A DNA stretch of 8,974 nucleotides from Bacillota bacterium (GTDB taxonomy: Bacteria > Bacillota > Syntrophomonadia > Syntrophomonadales > Syntrophomonadaceae). Positions 1 through 6,040 of this stretch are shown piece by piece. The position numbers were made by a program, and so were the translations under genes. Every line of letters starts with the position of its first letter. Within the stretch, counting starts at the first letter, position 1. The notes under the pieces were generated by a model that worked only from the letters and a program-made list of their open reading frames with translations, was not told the DNA's origin and did not search any database. The stretch lies in NCBI GenBank assembly GCA_023395515.1, contig JAEWZB010000056.1:1-8974 (forward strand), read 5' to 3'.

Positions 1-1134
1 GCTCATAGGTTACAAGTAGAACCGTAACATTAGTTGTATTTAAATTTGATTGGTTTAAAGCTGCTACAAATTTGAATATAACGTAGAACCGTAACATTAG
101 TTGTATTTAAATTTCGTAACCTTCTAGAGTATTTTCTCTTACACTATGTAGAACCGTAACATTAGTTGTATTTAAATAAGTCTTTTGGATAAAGAACCAA
201 GCCAATTCCACCGTAGAACCGTAACATTAGTTGTATTTAAATTAATCAAAAGGTTTCTTGTAAAGAACAGTTTGGAATGTAGAACCGTAACATTAGTTGT
301 ATTTAAATATTTATTAAAAGAAATAAGAAATACATATATTCTTAGTAGAACCGTAACATTAGTTGTATTTAAATTAGATTAGTTGCTGAAGCTTTTATTC
401 CAAATCCACGTAGAACCGTAACATTAGTTGTATTTAAATGGGAACTTGGCTATTAAAGCCGTGGCTATTGCCCTAGTAGAACCGTAACAATAGTTGTATT
501 TAAATATAGTAGATGCCCCTGCACTGGAAAGGGACAGCAGGGTAGAACCGTAACATTAGTTGTATTTAAATTTCCCAACGGTCCCGAAGTTCCTTTGGCC
601 GTTGATAGTAGAACCGTAACATTAGTTGTATTTAAATAACCTTCTAAAGTATTTTCTCTTACACTATTAATGTAGAACCGTAACAATAGTTGTATTTAAA
701 TTAGCTATCTAGTGTAGATTGTGCTAGTTCCCTCATGTAGAACCGTAACAATAGTTGTATTTAAATTCCAGCTCATCTAATCTGCGAATCTCCGGAAGTG
801 GCTGTAGAACCGTAACAATAGTTGTATTTAAATTAGGCCGAACTGTGGATATTGGCGAATGTGAATCCGTAGAACCGTAACATTAGATGTATTTAAATTG
901 AGGCATACAATCCCAATTCCATATCCTTTGCATAGTAGAACCGTAACATTAGATGTATTTAAATACGTCAGCTGGTCGTGGTTGGAGATATTTAATTGCA
1001 GGTAGAACCGTAACATTAGTTGTATTTAAATAACATACCATGAGCTTGCTCAATATGCGTTATTATCAGTAGAACCGTAACATTAGATGTATTTAAATTG
1101 TTTTTGCCAAAGCGTCCTGGCGCAACTTTTACAT

Positions 1135-1292
1135 GTAGAACCGTATAGATGTATTTAAATAGAGATACACGGGCACCCTACGGGGTGCTTTTTTGTGGTA
1201 GAACCATAACCTTAGATGTACTTAATTCAGTAGCCCTCCCACCTATACTCATCTTTCCCTTGATAGAACCGTAACATCAATTGTATTCAAAT
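1135..1292 (+). repeat. Degenerate leader-distal CRISPR repeats (last three)
   Basis: The repeat at 1135-1160 has lost 4 nt (ACAT) from its centre and is 26 nt long. The repeat at 1198-1227 differs from the ATTAGATG form at four positions and ends TTAATT instead of TTAAAT. The repeat at 1263-1292 differs from the main form at four positions, including its first base (A for G). New repeats are copied at the leader, so old ones accumulate mutations at the far end; this decay therefore gives the array its orientation. The two outermost repeats also lie beyond the terminator-like hairpin in spacer 18, so they may not be transcribed. Confidence 0.9.
1171..1194 (+). terminator. Intrinsic terminator contained within CRISPR spacer 18
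   Basis: Spacer 18 (1161-1197) holds a 6-bp GC-rich stem, GCACCC at 1173-1178 pairing with GGGTGC at 1183-1188. It closes on a TACG loop of the very stable C(UACG)G tetraloop type and is followed at once by six Ts (1189-1194). Two upstream Gs can extend the stem by G-U wobble. The T-run lies only on the + side, so it would stop left-to-right transcription, which is the inferred direction of pre-crRNA synthesis. The spacer has normal length and is flanked by repeats, so it was probably acquired from the terminator of a mobile element. Whether it terminates here is inferred. Confidence 0.75.
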
Positions 1293-1313
1293 GCAGATAG
1301 CCTTAAAAAGGAG

Positions 1314-1344
1314 ATTTGCACGTAGTTTACGTGCAAATTAATAT
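1314..1344 (+). promoter_or_regulatory. Dyad operator overlapping a probable promoter of the XRE gene
   Basis: A perfect inverted repeat with 11-bp arms (ATTTGCACGTA at 1314-1324, TACGTGCAAAT at 1328-1338) is separated by 3 nt (GTT). It overlaps a plausible vegetative promoter: a -35-like TTGCAC at 1317-1322, a 16-nt gap, and a -10-like TAATAT at 1339-1344. The regulator gene begins 34 nt downstream. XRE-family repressors commonly bind such dyads as dimers and repress their own promoter, so autoregulation is the simplest inference. No T-run follows, so it is unlikely to be a terminator. The dyad is seen directly; the promoter and the binding protein are inferred. Confidence 0.6.
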
Positions 1345-1378
1345 TTAAAATACTATAAAGTGGTTTGTAAAGAGGTGC

Positions 1379-1675
1379 ATGTCATTGAGTATAGGATTAA
1401 AAATTAAAAAGCTACGCGAGAAGGAGGGAATTACACAGAGGGAATTAGCTGCTAAAATTCATTTTTCTAACTCCTATATCGGTGATATAGAAAGCAATAG
1501 GAGCGTCCCATCAATAGATATGTTATTAAGTGCAGCGAAGTATTTTGATGTGGATATAAGTTATTTTTTTAATATTCCCTGTTGTTACCAAAAATGGCTA
1601 ATAGGCAAAGAACTATATTGCCTGAATGAATCGGAAGAATGTGAAACATGTCCATTTAAACTCCCGAAAGCTTAA
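1379..1675 (+). CDS. Small XRE/Cro-CI family transcriptional regulator with cysteine-rich tail
   Basis: This 98-residue protein has one helix-turn-helix domain of the HTH_3/XRE type at about residues 8-63. It shows the family pattern: IKKLREKEGITQRELA, then the recognition-helix segment SNSYIGDIESNRSVPSIDML, then a helix ending in DVDISYFF. The tail (66-98) is unusual in holding five cysteines, a CC pair at 68-69, C81 and a CxxC at 88/91 followed by Pro-Phe. Such spacing could bind a metal or sense redox state, but I recognise no named family for it. ATG at 1379 lies only 3 nt after GAGG (1372-1375); the in-frame TTG at 1385 sits 9 nt away and is a serious alternative giving a protein two residues shorter. 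The gene is preceded by a dyad at 1314-1338, probably its own operator. The chemoreceptor gene starts 52 nt downstream with no terminator between, so the two may be cotranscribed. Its targets are unknown. Confidence 0.88.
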   Translation: MSLSIGLKIKKLREKEGITQRELAAKIHFSNSYIGDIESNRSVPSIDMLLSAAKYFDVDISYFFNIPCCYQKWLIGKELYCLNESEECETCPFKLPKA

Positions 1676-1727
1676 ATTACATATTTTAAATAATCAATGA
1701 AAAATTAGAAAGAAGGTTGCACTGGTA

Positions 1728-3839
1728 ATGCGGTTTAAAGATTTTAAGATGCCTATTAAATTAGTGATTGTAATTAGTAGTATACTGACTATCTCATTTG
1801 TACTTATTTTTTCTATAGTTTTACAACAAATTCATAATAACAGTGTAAATCAAGCCGAACATTTAGCCCAGGAAATTGCTCAATCGAATTCATCATCAGT
1901 TGCTGCTGATTTTCATAGAATTAATACGGTACTGCAAGCATATCGCAGTAGTCTGCTTTATTTTAGAGAAGATGACCTAATGAACCGGGAACAAATTATT
2001 GCATGGCTGGGCCAAGAGCTGGAAGCACTTCCCGGGGTTGTAGGTTTATATACTTTATGGGAGCCTAATGCTTTTGATAATAAAGATGCTATTTATGTGG
2101 GGCAACCTGGTCACGATGATACGGGACGTTTTATTCCTTATGTAGTCGATACCGGAAAAGGGTTGACCCTTGAACCGGTAATGAATTATGAACAGGAAGG
2201 AGAGGGGGATTTTTATTTACTGCCTAAGAAAACTCTTAAAACGACTATAACCGAACCTTTTTATTACTCGGTAGACAGTGGTGAAATACTAATTACTTCT
2301 CTGGTAATGCCGATAACTGATGATAACGGCAATTTCTTAGGGGTTGTAGGAGCCGATATCGAGTTAGCATATTTGCAAAATCAAATTAAAGAAATAACTA
2401 CTATGGGTGGCTATGCTCAATTAATATCTGATGCCGGTACTTTTGTAGCTCATGGTTATAAAGATGATTTGCTAATGAAAAAATTAGCTGACCAAAGCGA
2501 TAATTGGCGGGCTGTGTGGGAGGAATCCTTGGATAAAGGTGAAGAAATACTTTTGTACGCAAAGGCTTCCAATAATCTTACCAGTTTATTTGATTTCCAG
2601 CCTATTACTATAGATGGCAGTGATGAAGTATGGTCTTTTGGGATATCAATACCGGAAGATAATATATTTGCGGAATATAATAGCATGCTGAAAGTCATTT
2701 TACTTTTAGCCATTTTAAGTTTTACCGTAATAATTCTTATAACTGCATTTTTTGTAAACCGTTTGACTAAGCCGTTGGGATATGCTGCTAATATACTTGA
2801 CAAAGTAGCCCGGGGGAATCTAAATGTAGTGATTGATGATTCAAAATTGGGTCAAGATGAAGTAGGCCGGTTAATTTCAGGGCTTAAACAGATGGTTATA
2901 AGCTTACGTGAAATAATTGGCAGTGTAGTTGACACCGCTTCTAGTTTAGGAGCAGCCAGTGAAGAATTGTCAGCTTCTGCGGATGAAGCCAAGGTCGGCA
3001 GTGAACAAATATCTATTACGATTGAAGAGATAGCTGCCGGAGCAACTAATCAAGCTAATTCAATAGGGGAAGTCAGCAGTGCCGTGGAGCATATAGCCGG
3101 TAATTCTCAGCAGATTACGGCCAGTACTAATATAGTGGCTGAAAATAGTATGAAAGCGGCTGATGATGCGAAACAAGGTGTAGTTCAAGTAGAAAAAGTA
3201 ATCGAAAAAATTAAGTTGATTAGTGAAGTTAATGATGAAACATCTGCCGCGGTTAATATTTTAGGGGTAAAATCAGATGCCATAGGAGAAATTATAGATG
3301 TTATTTCAGGCATTGCCGATCAAACTAATTTGTTGGCTTTGAATGCAGCTATTGAAGCCGCCCGGGCCGGAGAGCAGGGACGGGGTTTTGCCGTGGTGGC
3401 AGGGGAAGTACGCAAACTGGCTGAACAATCTGCCGAATCAACTGCCCATATAGCCGCTTTGATAGGCAATATTCAAGTGGAAACTAAACATGCCATTGCG
3501 ACTATGGAGAAAAGCACTTCTATTGTCGCAGAAGGGGTCGAGGCGGTAGCTTTAGCCGGTGATGCTTTTAAATCAATTGTAGACAGCGTGAATGATGTGG
3601 TAGTTCAGATTAGGCAGGTTAATGAAGCGGCTCAGGTTATGACTGCAGATACAGAAAAGGTAGCTGCCAATATGGAAAATATCAGTGCGGTGACTCAACA
3701 ATCCGCAGCTAATACTCAGGAAGCATCAGCCGGTGCCGAAGAACAGTCGTCATCTATGGTTTCGATTAGTCAAGCGGCGGCATCTTTGGCTAAACTGGGA
3801 GAAGATTTATCCCATCTGGTTGCACAATTTGAAATTTAA
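1728..3839 (+). CDS. Methyl-accepting chemotaxis protein with extracellular dCache-type sensor
   Basis: This 703-residue chemoreceptor should signal to CheA/CheW at the membrane. A short cytoplasmic start leads to a first membrane segment (about 10-33). The extracellular sensor (about 36-317) looks like a double-Cache domain, with a WEPNAFD motif at 111-117, GRFIPY at 133-138 and the typical PITDDNG...GVVGADIEL stretch near 197-213. A second membrane segment (about 321-343) is followed by HAMP (about 344-396), which contains RLTKPL and GNLNV. The cytoplasmic coiled coil (about 400-700) carries the highly conserved hairpin tip, IADQTNLLALNAAIEAARAGE...GRGFAVVAGEVRKLAEQS, near 525-570. It has no C-terminal CheR-docking pentapeptide; the protein ends QFEI. 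The ligand is unknown; many dCache receptors bind amino acids or other small organics, but I could not match the full amino-acid-binding motif. The start is ATG 1728 with AGAAGG at 1711-1716, a rather long 11-nt gap. No other chemotaxis genes are nearby. Confidence 0.95.
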   Translation: MRFKDFKMPIKLVIVISSILTISFVLIFSIVLQQIHNNSVNQAEHLAQEIAQSNSSSVAADFHRINTVLQAYRSSLLYFREDDLMNREQIIAWLGQELEALPGVVGLYTLWEPNAFDNKDAIYVGQPGHDDTGRFIPYVVDTGKGLTLEPVMNYEQEGEGDFYLLPKKTLKTTITEPFYYSVDSGEILITSLVMPITDDNGNFLGVVGADIELAYLQNQIKEITTMGGYAQLISDAGTFVAHGYKDDLLMKKLADQSDNWRAVWEESLDKGEEILLYAKASNNLTSLFDFQPITIDGSDEVWSFGISIPEDNIFAEYNSMLKVILLLAILSFTVIILITAFFVNRLTKPLGYAANILDKVARGNLNVVIDDSKLGQDEVGRLISGLKQMVISLREIIGSVVDTASSLGAASEELSASADEAKVGSEQISITIEEIAAGATNQANSIGEVSSAVEHIAGNSQQITASTNIVAENSMKAADDAKQGVVQVEKVIEKIKLISEVNDETSAAVNILGVKSDAIGEIIDVISGIADQTNLLALNAAIEAARAGEQGRGFAVVAGEVRKLAEQSAESTAHIAALIGNIQVETKHAIATMEKSTSIVAEGVEAVALAGDAFKSIVDSVNDVVVQIRQVNEAAQVMTADTEKVAANMENISAVTQQSAANTQEASAGAEEQSSSMVSISQAAASLAKLGEDLSHLVAQFEI

Positions 3840-3860
3840 CCTTTCTTAGCACTTTTTTAA

Positions 3861-3905
3861 AAAGGCTGTTCCTAATCCAAACCGGATTAAGGGGCAGCTT
3901 TTTTT
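3861..3905 (+). terminator. Intrinsic terminator after the chemoreceptor gene
   Basis: A long imperfect hairpin starts 21 nt past the stop codon. TAATCC (3873-3878) pairs with GGATTA (3884-3889) around an AAACC loop, and CCxxGCTG-side bases 3864-3872 pair with 3891-3899 after a bulged A at 3890. The stem ends in seven Ts (3899-3905), and A residues upstream extend the pairing. It separates the receptor transcript from the sporulation operon. Confidence 0.88.
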
Positions 3906-3950
3906 ATGGGGATTTAGCCGGTATTCACCGGGAACTGTTTTATTTAAATG

Positions 3951-3988
3951 GAATATTTTGCTCTTTAGACCAATATTATTTAGAGCAA
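3951..3988 (+). promoter_or_regulatory. Putative sigma-E-type promoter of the spoIIIA operon, with an overlapping dyad
   Basis: In Bacillus subtilis the spoIIIA operon is transcribed in the mother cell by sigma-E. GAATATT at 3951-3957 matches the sigma-E -35 consensus (KMATATT) at every position. After 14 nt, AATATTAT at 3972-3979 matches the CATACANT -10 element only partly (A, T, A and the final T agree). The gene starts about 20 nt further on. A 7-bp inverted repeat (TTGCTCT at 3958-3964, AGAGCAA at 3982-3988) spans the -10 region and could be an operator. The region is AT-rich, so a chance match is possible. Confidence 0.4.
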
Positions 3989-4000
3989 GGTGGTGATTAG

Positions 4001-4969
4001 GTGCAACTGTTGGATAGCAGAATTATTGAGCAAGAAGTGATTCCTTATTTGTCACCTACAGTTAAAGCTTTATTACATAAAGCCCGGGCTAATATTTTTG
4101 AGGGTTTAGAGGAAGTGAGGATGAGGACTCTTAAACCTTTGGTGCTGAGGATGGGGGATAGTGATTTTACCATAACTTCGCGGGGAGAAGTAACTGGCAA
4201 CCTTAATGAAGGTTACATAATTAGTGAGGAAGATGTTTTCAGAACTATTGCCTCCATTAGTGATAATTCTTTATATGCTTTTGAGGAAGAAATACGCCGG
4301 GGGTTTATAACTATTCCGGGAGGACACCGGGTAGGATTAGCCGGGCAAGTTATAATGCAAAATTATGATGTTAAAAGTATTAAGGATTTTTCGGGAATTT
4401 GTATCCGGGTGGCCCGGGAGAAAAAAGGCTGTGCGGCTTCTTTGTTAAGTGAGGTATGCAATCATAAAGGACAGGTCAATAGCAGTTTAATAGTATCTCC
4501 GCCCCGTTGCGGGAAAACGACTATACTCCGGGATTTAGCCCGGTTGTTATCAACTGGTACCGGGTCTTGTAATCCCCATAATGTAGTCATAATTGATGAA
4601 AGGTCGGAACTGGCCGGGAGTTACAAAGGAGTGGCTCAATTAGATGTAGGTATTAGGACTGATGTTTTAGATTCGTGTCCCAAGGCCTTGGGGATGATTA
4701 TGGCGATTCGCTCTTTATCCCCACAAGTGATTATTACGGATGAAATTGGCCGAAAAGAGGATATAGAAGCAATTTATGAATGTATAAATGCCGGAGTGAC
4801 TGTGATAAGCAGTATTCATGCCCAAAATGTGGCCGAGTTAAAGGCCCGGCCCTTAATTAATAATCTTATTCAAAGGGGAGCTTTTCGGGTGGGAGTAATT
4901 TTGTCCCGTAAAAAAGGGCCGGGGACGGTGGAAGACATAGTTAGGTGGGATGGTAATGTTGCTGTTTAA
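4001..4969 (+). CDS. spoIIIAA: Stage III sporulation protein AA, ATPase of the mother cell-forespore channel
   Basis: SpoIIIAA is the cytoplasmic ATPase of the SpoIIIA-SpoIIQ channel, related to secretion ATPases of type II and IV systems and needed for forespore development. This 322-residue protein matches the family in length and in the signature stretch YAFEEEIRRGFITIPGGHRVGLAGQ (about residues 92-116). The P-loop is SPPRCGKTT at 166-174, with lysine K172 retained but Ser166 in place of the usual first glycine. Walker B is VVIIDERSE around D199-E200, and a further conserved TDEIG lies at 246-250, followed by SSIHAQN. The start is GTG 4001, with GGTGGTGA at 3989-3996 as a strong ribosome binding site 4 nt upstream. 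Its 3' end overlaps spoIIIAB, as expected for translationally coupled operon genes. Confidence 0.97.
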   Translation: MQLLDSRIIEQEVIPYLSPTVKALLHKARANIFEGLEEVRMRTLKPLVLRMGDSDFTITSRGEVTGNLNEGYIISEEDVFRTIASISDNSLYAFEEEIRRGFITIPGGHRVGLAGQVIMQNYDVKSIKDFSGICIRVAREKKGCAASLLSEVCNHKGQVNSSLIVSPPRCGKTTILRDLARLLSTGTGSCNPHNVVIIDERSELAGSYKGVAQLDVGIRTDVLDSCPKALGMIMAIRSLSPQVIITDEIGRKEDIEAIYECINAGVTVISSIHAQNVAELKARPLINNLIQRGAFRVGVILSRKKGPGTVEDIVRWDGNVAV

Positions 4970-5480
4970 ACCTATCGGTATAGCCTTAGTAATTGCCGGT
5001 TTTGGAGCTTGGGGGCTTTTAGGAGCCCGAAGAATTGAAAAACGGGTGGAGGAGCTTAAAAACCTTAGATTAGCCTTAGGCTTTTTAGAAAAGGAGATAA
5101 CTTATAATTACACTCCCTTAACCAGGGCCATGGAAAGAACATCCAGGTTTAGCCCTAAACCGATCAATTATATTTTTAGAGAATGTGGGTTGATTTTACA
5201 GGGAAAAGATGGGGTGACTGCTAATGAAGCTTGGAGCCAGGCGGTAAAAATGACAGCTCCCCATTTGCAATTAAAAGCTGAAGATATAGAGCTGATTTTG
5301 ACGGCTTCCAGCCAATTAGGAATGTCTGATGTCTATGAACAAAGGAAGTTCTTTACTTTTATTCAGGAAGAATTAAAGGTTCAGGAAGAAAAAGCCCGGG
5401 AGGAAGTTAAGTCAGGACAAAAGCTCTGGTCATATGGGGGGTTTATTTTAGGTACGGTAGTAGTAATACTACTAGTTTGA
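4956..5480 (+). CDS. spoIIIAB: Stage III sporulation protein AB, inner-membrane platform protein
   Basis: SpoIIIAB is a small mother-cell membrane protein related to the GspF-type platform proteins of secretion systems, and is thought to work next to the SpoIIIAA ATPase. The 174-residue product is close to the usual length of about 170. It has an N-terminal membrane segment (about 3-22, IGIALVIAGFGAWGLLG), a helical middle with GFLEKEITYNYTPL and LGMSDVYEQRKFF, and a C-terminal membrane segment ending GGFILGTVVVILLV. I chose ATG 4956 over the in-frame ATG 4950 because AGGTGG (4943-4948) lies 7 nt upstream of 4956 but almost touches 4950. It overlaps the end of spoIIIAA by 14 nt. Its stop codon is the very edge of the foldback element that follows. 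Confidence 0.93.
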   Translation: MLLFKPIGIALVIAGFGAWGLLGARRIEKRVEELKNLRLALGFLEKEITYNYTPLTRAMERTSRFSPKPINYIFRECGLILQGKDGVTANEAWSQAVKMTAPHLQLKAEDIELILTASSQLGMSDVYEQRKFFTFIQEELKVQEEKAREEVKSGQKLWSYGGFILGTVVVILLV

Positions 5481-5788
5481 ATTTTGAATTCTCATTCTAC
5501 TTCAAAAAGTTATTATTTCGTTAGTTGAATGTATAAATATTCCGTTGCCAGACTTCGCATAGGTAAACACCAACTGCTTGTCTCAAGAAGAAAGGGGTAC
5601 CGGGCCAAAATCACATCCTGTTCAGTGGCCCGCTCTCCCCGTCCGTGGGGTTCGCCCCCTTTCTTCTTTCGCCTTCGCAGGGTGTATACTCCATGCTGCG
5701 TCCAATGGCTCCTACATATTTATACATTCAACATGATGAAATTAAATTTTACAGAATAATCGAACTTAATAATTAAGAATTCAAAATT
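5480..5788. repeat. Foldback (MITE-like) element between spoIIIAB and spoIIIAC
   Basis: This 309-bp stretch is a set of roughly concentric perfect inverted repeats. The outermost has 13-bp arms (AATTTTGAATTCT at 5480-5492, AGAATTCAAAATT at 5776-5788). Inside lies a 17-bp pair (5524-5540 with 5716-5732, arm GTTGAATGTATAAATAT), then a 13-bp pair (AAGAAGAAAGGGG at 5585-5597, CCCCTTTCTTCTT at 5656-5668), then GGGCC/GGCCC at 5602-5606 and 5627-5631. The segments between these arms also pair imperfectly. The centre is much more GC-rich than its surroundings. No convincing gene is present; the open frame at 5529-5759 has no family resemblance or ribosome binding site. I see no clear target-site duplication. 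A non-autonomous transposable element or a mobile structured RNA are both possible. Every other junction in the operon is 38 nt or less, so this is probably an insertion. Confidence 0.75.
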
Positions 5789-5807
5789 ATGAAGGGGGAG
5801 GTTGACT

Positions 5808-6002
5808 ATGGATATCGATATTATTTTTCGGATTGCGGGGATAGGCATATTAATTTCGGTTTTATCTATAGTTTTAAAACAAGCCAAAAAGGAAGAACAG
5901 GCAGAAATGCTGACTTTAGCCGGGGTAGTAGTAGTCTTAATTATTGTAGTCCAGTTAATGAATCAACTATTTACTGTAGTCAGGTCGGTTTTTAATCTTT
6001 AA
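5808..6002 (+). CDS. spoIIIAC: Stage III sporulation protein AC, small membrane protein
   Basis: SpoIIIAC is a very small integral membrane protein of the SpoIIIA channel, made in the mother cell. The 64-residue product matches the usual length of 60-70. It has two membrane segments (about 5-21, IIFRIAGIGILISVLSI, and 34-53, TLAGVVVVLIIVVQLMNQLF) joined by a charged loop, KQAKKEEQAEM, all typical of the family. ATG 5808 is chosen over the in-frame TTG 5802 because GGGGGAGG (5794-5801) lies 6 nt upstream of the ATG and overlaps the TTG. The strong binding site matters here: the gene sits just past the foldback element, so it may have to start translation independently of spoIIIAB. Confidence 0.93.
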   Translation: MDIDIIFRIAGIGILISVLSIVLKQAKKEEQAEMLTLAGVVVVLIIVVQLMNQLFTVVRSVFNL

Positions 6003-6040
6003 GTAACCGGTAAATTAACCTGAAAAGGGGTGCTTGGCTA

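Larger units (their letters stand above)
1..1292 (+). CRISPR. CRISPR array, 20 repeats and 19 complete spacers, left end outside the window
   Basis: A 30-nt repeat starting GTAGAACCG and ending TATTTAAAT recurs every 64-67 nt. Repeats start at 16, 83, 148, 213, 279, 345, 410, 476, 542, 608, 672, 737, 804, 869, 935, 1002, 1069, 1135 (26 nt), 1198 and 1263; spacers are 34-37 nt and nearly all unique. Bases 1-15 are probably the end of a further spacer, or of the leader. Three repeat forms occur, differing at an internal site: ATTAGTTG (starts 16-410, 542, 608, 1002), AATAGTTG (476, 672, 737, 804) and ATTAGATG (869, 935, 1069, and in the decayed 1135 and 1198). Decay at the right end and the -TTTAAAT 3' end, which resembles the crRNA handle of clostridial type I-B systems, both suggest left-to-right transcription from a leader left of the window. 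The subtype is inferred, as no cas gene is visible. Apparent open frames inside the array (185-382 +, 465-686 - and 828-1016 -) are translated repeats, not genes. Confidence 0.98.

Noticed and set aside
185..1016. Open frames with repeated RTVTLVVFK or LNTTNVTVL peptides inside the array (185-382 +, 465-686 -, 828-1016 -)
   Set aside because: The repeated peptides are simply translated CRISPR repeats and spacers; there is no ribosome binding site or family resemblance.
16..1262. Self-targeting by a spacer against genes in this window
   Set aside because: Reading the spacers against the rest of the window I saw no long match; a whole-genome comparison could still find one.
2456..2803. Minus-strand open frame inside the chemoreceptor gene
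   Set aside because: It is antisense to the well-supported sensor and membrane region and has no recognisable domain.
3938..3949. TATTTAAAT near 3940 resembling the 3' end of the CRISPR repeat
   Set aside because: Only nine AT-rich bases match, with no GTAGAACCG part; chance is the best explanation.
5529..5759. A 76-codon open frame in the spoIIIAB-spoIIIAC gap
   Set aside because: It lies inside the foldback element, crosses both arms of the inverted repeats, has no good ribosome binding site, and its composition does not look like a protein.
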